Below are positions 8,330-17,064 of a DNA stretch of 64,000 bases, in pieces. The stretch lies in NCBI RefSeq assembly GCF_000282895.1, contig NZ_ALBQ01000053.1, positions 62,001 to 126,000 of the forward strand, read 5' to 3'. The stretch's first letter is position 1, and each line of letters begins with the position of its first letter. The translations under genes were made by a program, and so were the position numbers. A model generated the notes under the pieces. The model worked only from the letters and a program-made list of their open reading frames with translations, made no database searches and had not been told where the DNA came from. This DNA is from Sphingomonas sp. ATCC 31555. Its GTDB lineage: Bacteria > Pseudomonadota > Alphaproteobacteria > Sphingomonadales > Sphingomonadaceae.

Positions 8330-9031
8330 ATGATCTTGGAGTGTAGCCAGTGCGGATCGCGCTATGATGTGCCGAGTTCCGCGATCGGCCCGGACGGGCG
8401 GACCGTGCGGTGCGTCAACTGCAAGCACAGCTGGTTTCAATCGCCCGAGCCGCTAGAGCTGACGACACCCGCCGAAGAAAGAGCGGCGCCGCAGCTCGAC
8501 GCCGTGGAAGAACCGGCGCTGCCTGTGCCCGCTGAGGCCGTCGAGGCAGTAGATGCCGAGCCGGAGGCCTATGATCCGTTCGCCGATCCGCCGCCGCCGC
8601 CCCGGCGGGGACGGCTGCGCTGGACGATCGCGGCGATCGTTGCCACCCTGTCGGTGCTGCTGGGCGGTGCCGCGCTGCTCCACTGGAAGGCGCCCGGCGT
8701 GGCCGCGAAGCTGGGGCTCAACTTCGGGGCAGGCGAAACGCCGCTGCTGTTCAGCGAGAAGAATGTCGAGCTGAAGACCCGCACCGACGGCAGCCGCCTG
8801 TTCATCGTTTCCGGCAAGGTGCTCAATCCCACCGGCAGCGCGCAGCACGTGCCCGATATCCGCATCCGGCTGATGGATGGCCAGGGCCGCGAAGTCTATG
8901 GCTGGCGGATCACGCCGGCGGCGCGGACGTTGGACGCGCAGGCGGCGATGGAATTCAACGGCGCCAAGGTCGACGTGCCGGCCGAAGCGAAGGTCGCCCG
9001 CCTCAGCTTTGCGAGCGAAATCGGCGAGTGA
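8330..9031 (+). CDS. Zinc-ribbon membrane protein with DUF3426 domain
   Basis: The 233-residue protein starts with an MJ0042-type zinc ribbon (Cys5, Cys8, Cys28, Cys31), then an acidic, Pro-rich linker, one membrane helix (about 97-118) and a C-terminal DUF3426 domain with the FIVSGKVLNPTG and VPDIRIRLMDGQG stretches typical of that family. The ribbon should be cytoplasmic and DUF3426 periplasmic. The gene is divergent from ftsE, an arrangement that suggests an envelope or division role, but no function is established. I used the ATG at 8330; the frame to 8231 lacks ribbon-family residues. Confidence 0.75.
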   Translation: MILECSQCGSRYDVPSSAIGPDGRTVRCVNCKHSWFQSPEPLELTTPAEERAAPQLDAVEEPALPVPAEAVEAVDAEPEAYDPFADPPPPPRRGRLRWTIAAIVATLSVLLGGAALLHWKAPGVAAKLGLNFGAGETPLLFSEKNVELKTRTDGSRLFIVSGKVLNPTGSAQHVPDIRIRLMDGQGREVYGWRITPAARTLDAQAAMEFNGAKVDVPAEAKVARLSFASEIGE

Positions 9032-10361
9032 CCTGGATCAGCCGCCCGCCGTTCAGCAGCGCGGCGGCCACCATGCCGAGCCCAGAGGCGAGCACCAGAC
9101 CCTGCGCGCTATAGCCACCGTGCACCAGGAGCAGTCCCAGTCCGCCGGTGACGATGAAGAAGGCGACGATGCCGTTGACGCCCGCCGCCACCTGATCGCC
9201 GAGCGAGCGCAGCGCATAGACGAACACCACCTGGATCCCGTCGAACAGGATGAAGGGCGCCCACAGCATCAGCATCGACGCGGCAATGGCATGAACCTGG
9301 GCGCTGGCGGGGAACCCCTGCACCGCAAGCATCGGCGCAAGGATCAGGCCGATCGCTAGAAGCCCGGTGGCGATCGCCGCCAGCACCGCGGCGATCGCGG
9401 TGCGCTTCGCCGCCACCTGCGGCACCCCTTCCCCCACCGCATTGCCCACGCGTACGCCCGCGGCGGATCCCAGGCCAAGCGCCACCGCAAAGGTGACGTT
9501 GTGGATCGAAAACACGATCTGGAAGGCGTGCGCGGTCGATTCTCCCAACTGGGTGGAGAGCACGATCAGGATGGAGAAGCCGACCAGTTCCAGCCCGGAC
9601 GCGATCGCCGGCACGACGCCGAACCGCGCCAGCGCCCAGGCCCCGGCCCAGTTGCCCGGCGCCGCCCAGGAACGCAGCGCACGCACGCCGCGCGCCTGTG
9701 CACGCGGCAAGGTCCATGCGGCGGCGACCATCCCCACTGCGCCCAGCGCGGAGGCAATAGCGGTAGCCGCCGCCGCGCCTGCCGCACCCCAGGCCGGCAA
9801 TCCTCCGGCGCCGGTGGCGAGAAGCCAGGCGAGCAGACCGTTGACAGGCAGGATGGCCAGATTGACGGTGGTGACGCGGCCCGGCCGGCTCACCCCCTCC
9901 AGGAAGAAGCTCGCGGCGATCGTCACCAGTTGAAACGGGTAGGCCAGCGCCATCATCCGCACCACCGGCGCCGCCACCGGCACCAGATCGGGCGCAACCC
10001 CGACCATCGCCAGCAACGGTGCGGCGAATCCGAACAGCAGTGCGCCGCTCACCAGACCCAGCATCAGCGCGAGCAGAAGGCCGCGGTGCAGGACGCGGCC
10101 GGTGCCGGGCAGATCGCCGGCGCCGTCCGCCCGCGACACATGCACCAGCACGCCCGAAAGCGCGCCCAACCCCATCACGATGCCGGGAAAGGTGATCGTG
10201 CGGCTGGCGCCCAGCGCCGCCACCTGATGCGTGCCCGTCAGCCCGACCACGATCACATCTGTGACGTGCAGGATCGTCCAGTTCAGGCCCGTCAGAATGA
10301 CCGGCCATGCCAGCGCAAGGATCCGGCGCGTCTCCGCAGCAAGGGGCGTTGTGGCAGCCAT
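9003..10361 (-). CDS. MATE-family multidrug/sodium extruder
   Basis: The 452-residue polytopic protein has about twelve hydrophobic helices in two related halves, beginning with ALAWPVILTGLNWTILHVTD, the usual MATE opening. Known members export cationic drugs or metabolites using a Na+ or H+ gradient. Its 3' end overlaps the zinc-ribbon gene by 29 bases in convergent orientation. Substrate and ion cannot be read from the sequence. Confidence 0.85.
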   Translation of the reverse strand: MAATTPLAAETRRILALAWPVILTGLNWTILHVTDVIVVGLTGTHQVAALGASRTITFPGIVMGLGALSGVLVHVSRADGAGDLPGTGRVLHRGLLLALMLGLVSGALLFGFAAPLLAMVGVAPDLVPVAAPVVRMMALAYPFQLVTIAASFFLEGVSRPGRVTTVNLAILPVNGLLAWLLATGAGGLPAWGAAGAAAATAIASALGAVGMVAAAWTLPRAQARGVRALRSWAAPGNWAGAWALARFGVVPAIASGLELVGFSILIVLSTQLGESTAHAFQIVFSIHNVTFAVALGLGSAAGVRVGNAVGEGVPQVAAKRTAIAAVLAAIATGLLAIGLILAPMLAVQGFPASAQVHAIAASMLMLWAPFILFDGIQVVFVYALRSLGDQVAAGVNGIVAFFIVTGGLGLLLVHGGYSAQGLVLASGLGMVAAALLNGGRLIQVTRRFRSQS

Positions 10362-10489
10362 GCCCGGGGCATAGGCGCAAGCGGCGTCGCAAGAAAGCCG
10401 AACAAGGCGGGTTGCCAGCCCGGTTTCGCTTTGCTAGGGGCCGCTGCCTTACCAGCCGCCGGAACGAAAATGCCGGCGGAAATTCACGT

Positions 10490-10576
10490 GCGGTCGTGGC
10501 GGAACTGGTAGACGCGCAACGTTGAGGTCGTTGTGGCCGAAAGGCCGTGGAAGTTCGAGTCTTCTCGACCGCACCA
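10490..10576 (+). tRNA. tRNA-Leu (anticodon GAG)
   Basis: The acceptor stem GCGGTCG (10490-10496) pairs with CGACCGC (10566-10572), followed by A and an encoded CCA. The anticodon stem CAACG/CGTTG encloses loop TTGAGGT with GAG at 10524-10526, reading CTC and CTT codons. A long variable arm (GGCCGAAAGGCC region) marks it as a class II tRNA, as expected for leucine. A strong terminator follows. Confidence 0.96.
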
Positions 10577-10588
10577 GTGAACAAGACG

Positions 10589-10612
10589 ATGGGGGCTCCG
10601 GCCCCCATTTTC
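10589..10612 (+). terminator. Intrinsic terminator after tRNA-Leu
   Basis: ATGGGGGC (10589-10596), loop TCCG and GCCCCCAT (10601-10608) form a perfect 8-bp hairpin, directly followed by a T-run. It ends the tRNA transcript and separates it from the receptor gene at 10748. Confidence 0.85.
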
Positions 10613-10747
10613 GCATCTGCATCCTGCGCTGCGACATTTATCTTATATTTTGGCACAGTTTTGCGACATGTGCGTCGTACCCGGCGAATGAAGAAGGGCG
10701 GGCCTGCGGGCCCGCTTGTGATTCGGTAACAAAGGGACGGAACAACG

Positions 10748-13309
10748 ATGAAGCGACTGGGGACCACCCTGGCAGGTCTGTTGGCAGGCGTATCGCCGCT
10801 GGTGGCGCAGGCACAAACTACGGCCCAGCCACAGCAGGGCAGCCGCCCTGCCCAGGCGCCCGCGCAGGAAGCCGATCCCTATACCGATGAAATCGTCGTC
10901 ACCTCCTCCGCCCCACGCGGCGCGGTGCAGAGCGACATTCCCCCTGAAATTCAGCTCAATCAGGCGGACATCCGTGCCTATGCGGTGTCGTCTATTTCCG
11001 ATCTGCTCAACGAGTTGGCGCCGCAGACGGGCAGCGGGCGCGGCAGCGGCAGGCCGGTGGTGCTGCTCAACGGCCGCCGCATCTCCAGCTTCGCCGAGAT
11101 TCGCGACCTGCCGACCGAGGCAATCGAGCGCGTCGACATCCTGGCGGAGGAAGTGGCGCTGAAGTTCGGCTACTCGGCTGATCAGCGCGTCGTCAATTTC
11201 GTACTGCGCGAGCGTTTCCGCGCCCTCACCACCGAGCTGGAAGGCGGCGGCCCCACCGAGGGCGGCAACAGCAGCCAGGAAGTGCAAGCCGACATCCTCA
11301 AGATCAACCGCGATCGTCGCGTCAATCTGGACGTGAAATATGAGGGCAATTCGGCGCTGCTCGAAAGCGAGCGCAACGTGCTGCCGACGGTCACCGACAG
11401 CAGCGGCGTCAACCAGGCGCCCTATCGCACGCTGGTATCCCCGAGCCAGGATCTGACGATCAACAGCTCCTATGCGCGCGACCTTAATCCAAAGCTGGGC
11501 GCGACGATCAACGGCACGCTGGAAGTGCAGCAGAGCGAGGCGCTGCGCGGCCTTGCGCTTTCGCAGACGGCGGCCCCGATCGCGCTGCCCAGCGAGCCCA
11601 ATCCGCTCACCGCCAGCAGCCGCACGATCACCGCGCATCTCGGCACCACGCTGAACGGCGATGGCCTGCCTTGGGGCAATGCGTGGAGCTGGTCGGTGAT
11701 CGGCAATTACGATCGCGTGACCAGCAACACCATCACCGATCGCGGCTTCGATACCGCCGGGCTGGCGCGCCCCGCAGATCAGGGCCAATCCGTGTCGAAT
11801 GTCGGCGCGGTCGATGCGCTGCTGCGCGGCCCGCTGTTCCGGCTGCCGGCAGGCGATGTTTCCACTTCGCTGCGTCTGGGCGGATCGTTGAGCAGCTTCG
11901 ACAGCACCGCCGTGCGCAACGGCCTGCCGACCGATGCGTCGCTGTCGCGCAACATTGCCAGCAGCCAGCTGAACATCGACGTGCCGATCGCCAGCCGCCG
12001 CCGCGCCGTGCTGAGCGCGATCGGCGATCTGACGCTCAATGGCAATGTCGCCGTCCAGCACCTGTCGGACTTCGGCACGCTGACGACCACGGGCTATGGC
12101 GTGAACTGGTCGCCGCTCAAGCCGCTGCGGCTGATCGCCTCCTGGACCGATACCGAGGACGCGCCGACCACGGGCCAGCTCGGCAATCCGGTAATCGCCA
12201 GCCCCAATACCCGTGTGTTCGACTATCGTACCGGCCAGACGGTGACGATCACTACGATCACCGGCGGCAACCCGCTGCTCACCGCCGAGAACCGGCATGT
12301 GATGAAGCTGGGCCTGGAACTGCGCCCGTCGGAAAAGACCGATCTGTCGTTCCGCGCCGATTACGTGACCACGCGCATCCGCAACGACATCGCCACGCTT
12401 CCTTCCGTGACCGCGCCGATCGAAGCGGCGTTCCCCGATCGGTTCGTCCGCGATGCCGATGGCGATCTGGTGAGCATCGACAACCGTGCTGTCAATTTCG
12501 CCGAGAACAACACCCAGCAGCTCCGCTGGGGCTTCAACCTTTCGGTGCCGATCCGGTCGTCCGTCGAAAAGAAGATCGCTGCGATGCGCGCCCAGCGCGA
12601 AGCCGAACGCGCCGCGGCCGTTGCCGCCGGAAAGCCGCTGCCGGCGGAAGGGCAGGCGGGCATGTTCGGGCAGCAACAGGGGCAGAACGGCCAGCAGCCC
12701 CGTCCGCCCGGCGGCGGCAGCCTCTTCGGCCCGCCCCCTGGCGCGGGCCAGGGGGGGCCTGGCGGTCCCGGCGGCGGCTTCCGCGGTGGGCGTGGTGGCT
12801 TTGGCGGGCCGAACGGCGCGCTCGCCGGTCGCGCGCAGTTCAGCCTCTATCATACCTGGTATTTCAAGAATCAGATCAAGATACGCGATGGCGTGCCGAT
12901 CCTCGACCTGCTGAACGGCGATGCCGCCGGCAACAATGGTGGCCAGCCGGCCCACCAGATCGAAGGACAGGCGGGCTTCACCAAGGACGGCGTGGGCATC
13001 CGGCTCGGCTATAAGTGGCAGAGCAGCACCACCGTCTTCACCGGCTTGAACAACACCGATCGGCTGAATTTTGGCGATCTCGGCACGTTCAACCTGCGGC
13101 TGTTCGCGGATCTGGGCCGACAGTTCAAGCTGGTGCGCGAGCATCGCTGGCTGCGCGGTACGCGTGTGAGCTTGGGCGTTTCCAACCTTCTCAACACCCG
13201 GCAGCGCGTGACCGACCAGACCGGCACGATTCCGGTCAACTATCAACCCGACCTGCTCGACCCGACGGGCCGGACGGTGACCCTGAGCGTCCGCAAGCTG
13301 TTCTTCTGA
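10748..13309 (+). CDS. TonB-dependent-receptor-like outer-membrane protein with Gly-rich insert
   Basis: The 853-residue protein has a Sec signal peptide (cleavage near AQAQ, about residue 23), a TonB-box-like DEIVVTSS (47-54), and a plug domain with VVLLNGRRISSFAEIRDLP and AIERVDIL. A beta-barrel follows, ending in Phe, the usual BamA recognition residue. Residues about 605-695 are a low-complexity block: an Ala/Arg/Glu-rich helix, then Gln- and Pro-rich, then Gly/Arg-rich sequence (GGFRGGRGGFGGP). The ligand is unknown. A GC-rich inverted repeat (GCGGGCC/GGCCCGC) sits about 30 bases before the start. A secreted peptidase gene follows on the same strand. Confidence 0.8.
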   Translation: MKRLGTTLAGLLAGVSPLVAQAQTTAQPQQGSRPAQAPAQEADPYTDEIVVTSSAPRGAVQSDIPPEIQLNQADIRAYAVSSISDLLNELAPQTGSGRGSGRPVVLLNGRRISSFAEIRDLPTEAIERVDILAEEVALKFGYSADQRVVNFVLRERFRALTTELEGGGPTEGGNSSQEVQADILKINRDRRVNLDVKYEGNSALLESERNVLPTVTDSSGVNQAPYRTLVSPSQDLTINSSYARDLNPKLGATINGTLEVQQSEALRGLALSQTAAPIALPSEPNPLTASSRTITAHLGTTLNGDGLPWGNAWSWSVIGNYDRVTSNTITDRGFDTAGLARPADQGQSVSNVGAVDALLRGPLFRLPAGDVSTSLRLGGSLSSFDSTAVRNGLPTDASLSRNIASSQLNIDVPIASRRRAVLSAIGDLTLNGNVAVQHLSDFGTLTTTGYGVNWSPLKPLRLIASWTDTEDAPTTGQLGNPVIASPNTRVFDYRTGQTVTITTITGGNPLLTAENRHVMKLGLELRPSEKTDLSFRADYVTTRIRNDIATLPSVTAPIEAAFPDRFVRDADGDLVSIDNRAVNFAENNTQQLRWGFNLSVPIRSSVEKKIAAMRAQREAERAAAVAAGKPLPAEGQAGMFGQQQGQNGQQPRPPGGGSLFGPPPGAGQGGPGGPGGGFRGGRGGFGGPNGALAGRAQFSLYHTWYFKNQIKIRDGVPILDLLNGDAAGNNGGQPAHQIEGQAGFTKDGVGIRLGYKWQSSTTVFTGLNNTDRLNFGDLGTFNLRLFADLGRQFKLVREHRWLRGTRVSLGVSNLLNTRQRVTDQTGTIPVNYQPDLLDPTGRTVTLSVRKLFF

Positions 13310-13391
13310 TCCCGGCGGCGGCGCGGCGCGTGGTTGCGCGTCGCGCCCGCTTGGCCCATCACGCCCCCGCAACCGAACGGGGGAAGTGCGA

Positions 13392-14738
13392 ATGAGGCGT
13401 GGGTATCTGCTGGCGGCATGGGCTGCAGTGAGCGTGCTGGCCGTGCCAGCGGCGGCGCAGCAGGCAGAGGTAAGCAGCACATGGGTGCGTGCGCACGAGA
13501 CCTTCCTCGCCGGCGACGAGCTACGCGGGCGCGGCAGCGCGACACCCGATGAGGCGATCGCCGCCGCCTATGTCGCCGCGCAGTTCCAAGGCGCCGGTCT
13601 GCAACCTGCGCCTGGCATGAACGGCTATCTGCAAAAGGCCGAAATCGTCCGCCTCAAGCTTCAGGCGCCGATCACGCTGACGGTGGACGGCACGCCGGTC
13701 GCCGGGGCCGCGCTGCTGATCGGCGACGGCAAGGGCGTGGAAGGGGCATTGCGCGTTGTTCCCGCCAAGGCGCTGTCGCGCGCTGCGCCTGCCGACGCAA
13801 TGATCGTTACCGGCGATCAACCGGCGATGCAGGTCTATCGCACTGCCAGCCAGCTGAAGAGCGCCCGCCTGGTGATTGTCCGCGAGAGCGCCGACACCAA
13901 GGCGTTGGCGGAGCGGCTGGGCGGCGAACCCCGCTTGCCCGGCTATTTGCGCGGCACCGTGCCGGAGGGCCGCCCCGCCCTTGTGGTGCTGCCGGCGGCA
14001 GCGTTCGACGCGCTGGCAAAGCAGGGCGGCGCACGCGCCGTGCTGACGGTGCCGGTGGCGGAAGCGGCCAGCGTCACCACCAACGCGGTGGGCTGGCTGC
14101 CCGGCACCGATCCCAAGGCGGGCGTTCTTTTGCTCAGCGCGCATCTCGATCATCTTGGGGTTCAGCCCGACGGCACGGTGATGCACGGCGCGAACGACGA
14201 TGCCTCGGGCACCACGGCGGTGCTCGAACTCGCACGCACCCTCGCCTTGAAGGGCCGCACGAAGCGCGGCATCCTGTTCGTCGCCTATGGATCGGAAGAG
14301 ATTGGCGGCTATGGCGCGCGTCATTTCATCGCCCATGCGCCGGTGCCGCTCGACCAGATCGTTGCCAACATCGAAGTCGAGATGATCGGCGCGCAGGATC
14401 CCAAGCTGCCCGCCGGCACGATGATGATGACCGGCTTCGAACGCTCGACGCTGGGCGAGACGCTGAAGGCGCACGGCGCGCTGGTGACGTCCGATCCCTA
14501 TCCGGAACAGAACTTCTTCCAGCGATCGGACAATTACGCCCTCGCGCTGAAGGGAGTCGTCGCCCATACCATTTCTGGCTGGGCGGTGGTGCCGACCTAC
14601 CACAGCAAGGAGGATACGGTCGCAAATATCGACATCGCCTTCATGACCCGCGCGATCCAGTCGCTGGTCGAACCGCTCCATGCCCTGGCGAACAGCGATG
14701 CCAAGCCGGAATGGAAGCCCGGCGGCAAACCCGAATGA
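13392..14738 (+). CDS. Secreted M28-family zinc metallopeptidase
   Basis: The 448-residue exported peptidase has a signal peptide (cleavage near AAAQQ, residue 23). M28 metal ligands are present: HLDHLG (His251), GANDDASG (Asp269-270) and SEEIG (Glu302-303), with a later His in VPTYHSKEDT. A protease-associated-like insert covers the N-terminal half. It probably acts as an aminopeptidase on peptides in the periplasm or outside. I chose the ATG at 13392 because GGGGAAG lies seven bases upstream; a GTG two codons earlier is also open. It follows the receptor gene by 82 bases and may be co-transcribed. Confidence 0.85.
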   Translation: MRRGYLLAAWAAVSVLAVPAAAQQAEVSSTWVRAHETFLAGDELRGRGSATPDEAIAAAYVAAQFQGAGLQPAPGMNGYLQKAEIVRLKLQAPITLTVDGTPVAGAALLIGDGKGVEGALRVVPAKALSRAAPADAMIVTGDQPAMQVYRTASQLKSARLVIVRESADTKALAERLGGEPRLPGYLRGTVPEGRPALVVLPAAAFDALAKQGGARAVLTVPVAEAASVTTNAVGWLPGTDPKAGVLLLSAHLDHLGVQPDGTVMHGANDDASGTTAVLELARTLALKGRTKRGILFVAYGSEEIGGYGARHFIAHAPVPLDQIVANIEVEMIGAQDPKLPAGTMMMTGFERSTLGETLKAHGALVTSDPYPEQNFFQRSDNYALALKGVVAHTISGWAVVPTYHSKEDTVANIDIAFMTRAIQSLVEPLHALANSDAKPEWKPGGKPE

Positions 14739-14785
14739 CGTTCCCCAAGCTGGCGCCCCGCGCCGGCTTGCTCTAGCGAGTATTC

Positions 14786-15322
14786 ATGCACACGCCTCAC
14801 ATCGTCGCGCTGGGCGGCACCCTGCGCGCCCAATCCAGCACCGGCAAACTGCTTGCCGCCGCCCTTTCCCGGGCCGAGGCGCGCGGCGCGCGCACCACCC
14901 TGCTCACCGGACCGGACATCGTCTTCCCACATTACGAGCCCGAACATGGCGAGAGCGACGCCAAGGTGATCCGCTATGTCGAGGCGCTGCGTACGGCCGA
15001 TGCGGTGATCATCGGATCGCCAGGCTATCACGGCACGCTTTCAGGGCTGGTGAAAACGGCGCTCGACTATGTCGAGCTGCTGAGCCGCGACAAGCGCGTC
15101 TATTTCGACGGACTCCCAATCGGCTTGATCGCGACGGCGGCCGGCTGGCAGGCCTCGGTCGCGACGCTGCAGGCGCTGCGCACCATCACCCACGCGCTGC
15201 GAGGATGGCCGACGCCGATGGGAATCGCGGTCAACACCGTGGAGACGCCGGACGTAGAGGCGCATTGCCAGGGCGCGCTCGACGTGATGGTCGGGCAGAT
15301 CTTCGAGTTTCTGAACCGCTGA
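14786..15322 (+). CDS. NADPH-dependent FMN reductase family protein
   Basis: The 178-residue flavodoxin-fold protein has ALGGTLRAQSSTGKLL near the N-terminus (phosphate-binding loop for FMN) and the diagnostic GSPGYHGTLSGLVKTALDYV stretch at about residues 76-95. Family members reduce FMN, quinones, azo dyes or chromate with NAD(P)H; some are SsuE-like partners of monooxygenases. No monooxygenase is adjacent, so the role stays open. Confidence 0.8.
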   Translation: MHTPHIVALGGTLRAQSSTGKLLAAALSRAEARGARTTLLTGPDIVFPHYEPEHGESDAKVIRYVEALRTADAVIIGSPGYHGTLSGLVKTALDYVELLSRDKRVYFDGLPIGLIATAAGWQASVATLQALRTITHALRGWPTPMGIAVNTVETPDVEAHCQGALDVMVGQIFEFLNR

Positions 15323-15333
15323 CGTTCTTCCGC

Positions 15334-15358
15334 CCTCCCGGCCTGCGCCGGCGCGACC
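15334..15358. repeat. Degenerate GC-rich palindrome between convergent genes
   Basis: The short gap between the flavin reductase and the ZntB-like gene holds CTCCCGGCCTGCGCCGGCGCG, in which CCGGC/GCCGG-type arms surround CTGC. It resembles worn copies of the short intergenic palindromes common in this group and may serve as a bidirectional terminator. The stem is imperfect. Confidence 0.3.
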
Positions 15359-15361
15359 ATC

Positions 15362-16330
15362 TCATTCGAACCAGTGCCGATAGACGAAATAGCCCGCGAT
15401 CCCGCCGGACATCGTCACGCACACAGCCACCACGCCCCAGAATGCCCAGGGTTCGTGCGCGAAGGGGATGCCGTCGACATTCATGCCGAGCAAGCCGGTA
15501 AGAAAGGTCAGCGGCAGGAACACCATCGCGACGATGGCGATCACGAGCGAGCGCTGGTCGAGCAGTTCGCCGCGCAGATCGGTGAGCGTTTCATGCGTCA
15601 GCGCAGCGCGCTCGCGAATGCTCTCCACTTCCTCGGCCATGCGGGCCGCGCGATCGGCGGCGGCGGCGAGGTGGAGGCGATCGTCCTCGCGCAGCCATTC
15701 GCCGGGCAGGCCGGCCAGCTTTTCGATCGCGGCGCGCTGGGGATTGAGAAAGCGGCGATAGCCGATCGCCTGCACCCGGACGCGGTTGACCATCCGCCGC
15801 AACTCGAACGCGCGGTGCGCGGAAAGCTGCTCCTCGCAATCATCGAGCGAGTCGCCGAGCTCGGCGACGACCGGATCGAGCTCTTCGGTGATCTGCGAGG
15901 CGATCGCCGCGATCAGGTCGCCCGGATCGAGAATCTTGTGCGATTCCACTTCCTCGCGGACCGGCTGCAGCGCGTTGAGATGCTTGCGCGTCACCGAGAA
16001 CACGCAGCCGCCCATCGCATAGATGCGGATTGAAGCCAGGGGATCGGAGGCGGTCGTCACTTCAGACGAGAGCCCACGCAGGTTGATCATCGCGCCTTCG
16101 CCCACCGCGTCGCAGCGCGGCCGCGTCTCGGTGGCGGTCAGCGAATCGATCACATATTGCGACAGCTTCGCCTCGCCGCCGAGCCAGAGCTGGGCCCGCT
16201 CGTCATTGGTGGTGAGGTGGATCCAGGTGAGCCCGCCACGCGCCTCGAGCGCCGCGCGCATCGTCGGCTGCTCGACCTTCCCGTCCTTCACGACATAGGC
16301 AAAGCCGCTCAACCCGCCATCTCCAGCCAA
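15362..16330 (-). CDS. zntB: CorA-superfamily divalent cation transporter, ZntB type
   Basis: The 322-residue protein has a large cytoplasmic N-terminal domain with a long helical region (about 140-250) and two C-terminal helices (about 258-281 and 298-317). The signature GMNVDGIP at residues 282-289 contains the GMN pore motif; the following residues resemble ZntB (GMNVGGIP) more than Mg2+-type CorA. The likely substrate is Zn2+, though metal choice is uncertain. The start overlaps the siroheme-synthase gene by 22 bases. Confidence 0.82.
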   Translation of the reverse strand: MAGDGGLSGFAYVVKDGKVEQPTMRAALEARGGLTWIHLTTNDERAQLWLGGEAKLSQYVIDSLTATETRPRCDAVGEGAMINLRGLSSEVTTASDPLASIRIYAMGGCVFSVTRKHLNALQPVREEVESHKILDPGDLIAAIASQITEELDPVVAELGDSLDDCEEQLSAHRAFELRRMVNRVRVQAIGYRRFLNPQRAAIEKLAGLPGEWLREDDRLHLAAAADRAARMAEEVESIRERAALTHETLTDLRGELLDQRSLVIAIVAMVFLPLTFLTGLLGMNVDGIPFAHEPWAFWGVVAVCVTMSGGIAGYFVYRHWFE

Positions 16331-17064
16331 AGCGACAGGCCTTCGCCAGGATCGGCGGGGGGACGGGCAAGGATGCGCGCGGCGTCGGCGCGCGCGCGGT
16401 TGAGGATGGCGTCGGGCACGTCGCCTAGATGGAAAAGCCGGTCAGCCTGCGCAAGCAGCCGGGCGTGACGCAGCGTGAGGTCCTCGGGGTCCGGCGAGGT
16501 CAGCCGCAGCGATACGAGCTGCGCCTGCGGTGCGGCTCCCTGCGCCAACCAGCGATCGACATCGCCGTCGCCTGCCAGCAGGTCGAGCATCCCGCCCTCG
16601 CTCAGCGCATCGGCCAGGGCGCGGCGACGGGCCCCCGCATCGGGCCAGCGCGTCTTCATCGCAGCGCGGCTGCGGCCCAGTCCCTTGGCGAGCGTGCCAA
16701 GGCTTGCCGGCAGCAACGCCTCCAGCCGCTGGCGCAGTGCCGCCGCCAGCCCCGCCGAGACCCCGCCGGTGCCGATTGCGATCAGCACGGGATCGCGGTC
16801 GACAATCGCCGGCAGGGTGAAGTCGCACAGCTCGGGCCGGTCGACGCAATTGACCAGCACGCCCCGCGCCTTGAGCCGCGCGACCACGTCCTCGGGATCA
16901 TCGAGTGCGACGATGGCGAGCGCGGCGGCATCGCCCTCGCCCACCACCTGCGCGCCGGCGCGGTCGAGCAGGCGGCGCTTGGCGTCCGCCGGCTCGCCCT
17001 CGCCGACCAGAATCACCGGCCGCCCCGCCAGCTTCACGAACAGGGGCAGCGCGGCGAGCGTCAC
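16309..17064 (-). CDS. Precorrin-2 dehydrogenase/sirohydrochlorin ferrochelatase (CysG N-half) with SUMT remnant
   Basis: The 251-residue protein matches the N-terminal half of CysG: LPLFVKLAGRPVILVGEGEP at 6-25, VNCVDRPELCDFTLPAIVDR near 72-91, then IGTGGVSAGLAAALRQRLE and the dimerisation domain. It should oxidise precorrin-2 and insert iron to form siroheme, the cofactor of sulfite and nitrite reductases. The last 70 residues (SPDPEDLTLRHARLLAQAD) look like the first strand and helix of the SUMT methyltransferase domain with its glycine loop lost and the rest missing. A separate CobA must supply precorrin-2. It overlaps lysA by four bases. Confidence 0.85.
   Translation of the reverse strand: MTLAALPLFVKLAGRPVILVGEGEPADAKRRLLDRAGAQVVGEGDAAALAIVALDDPEDVVARLKARGVLVNCVDRPELCDFTLPAIVDRDPVLIAIGTGGVSAGLAAALRQRLEALLPASLGTLAKGLGRSRAAMKTRWPDAGARRRALADALSEGGMLDLLAGDGDVDRWLAQGAAPQAQLVSLRLTSPDPEDLTLRHARLLAQADRLFHLGDVPDAILNRARADAARILARPPADPGEGLSLWLEMAG

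Noticed and set aside
10643-13480. A 945-codon open frame antisense to the TonB-receptor-like gene
   Set aside because: It mirrors a well-supported gene and has no recognisable domain; long antisense frames are expected at this GC content because third positions are G/C.
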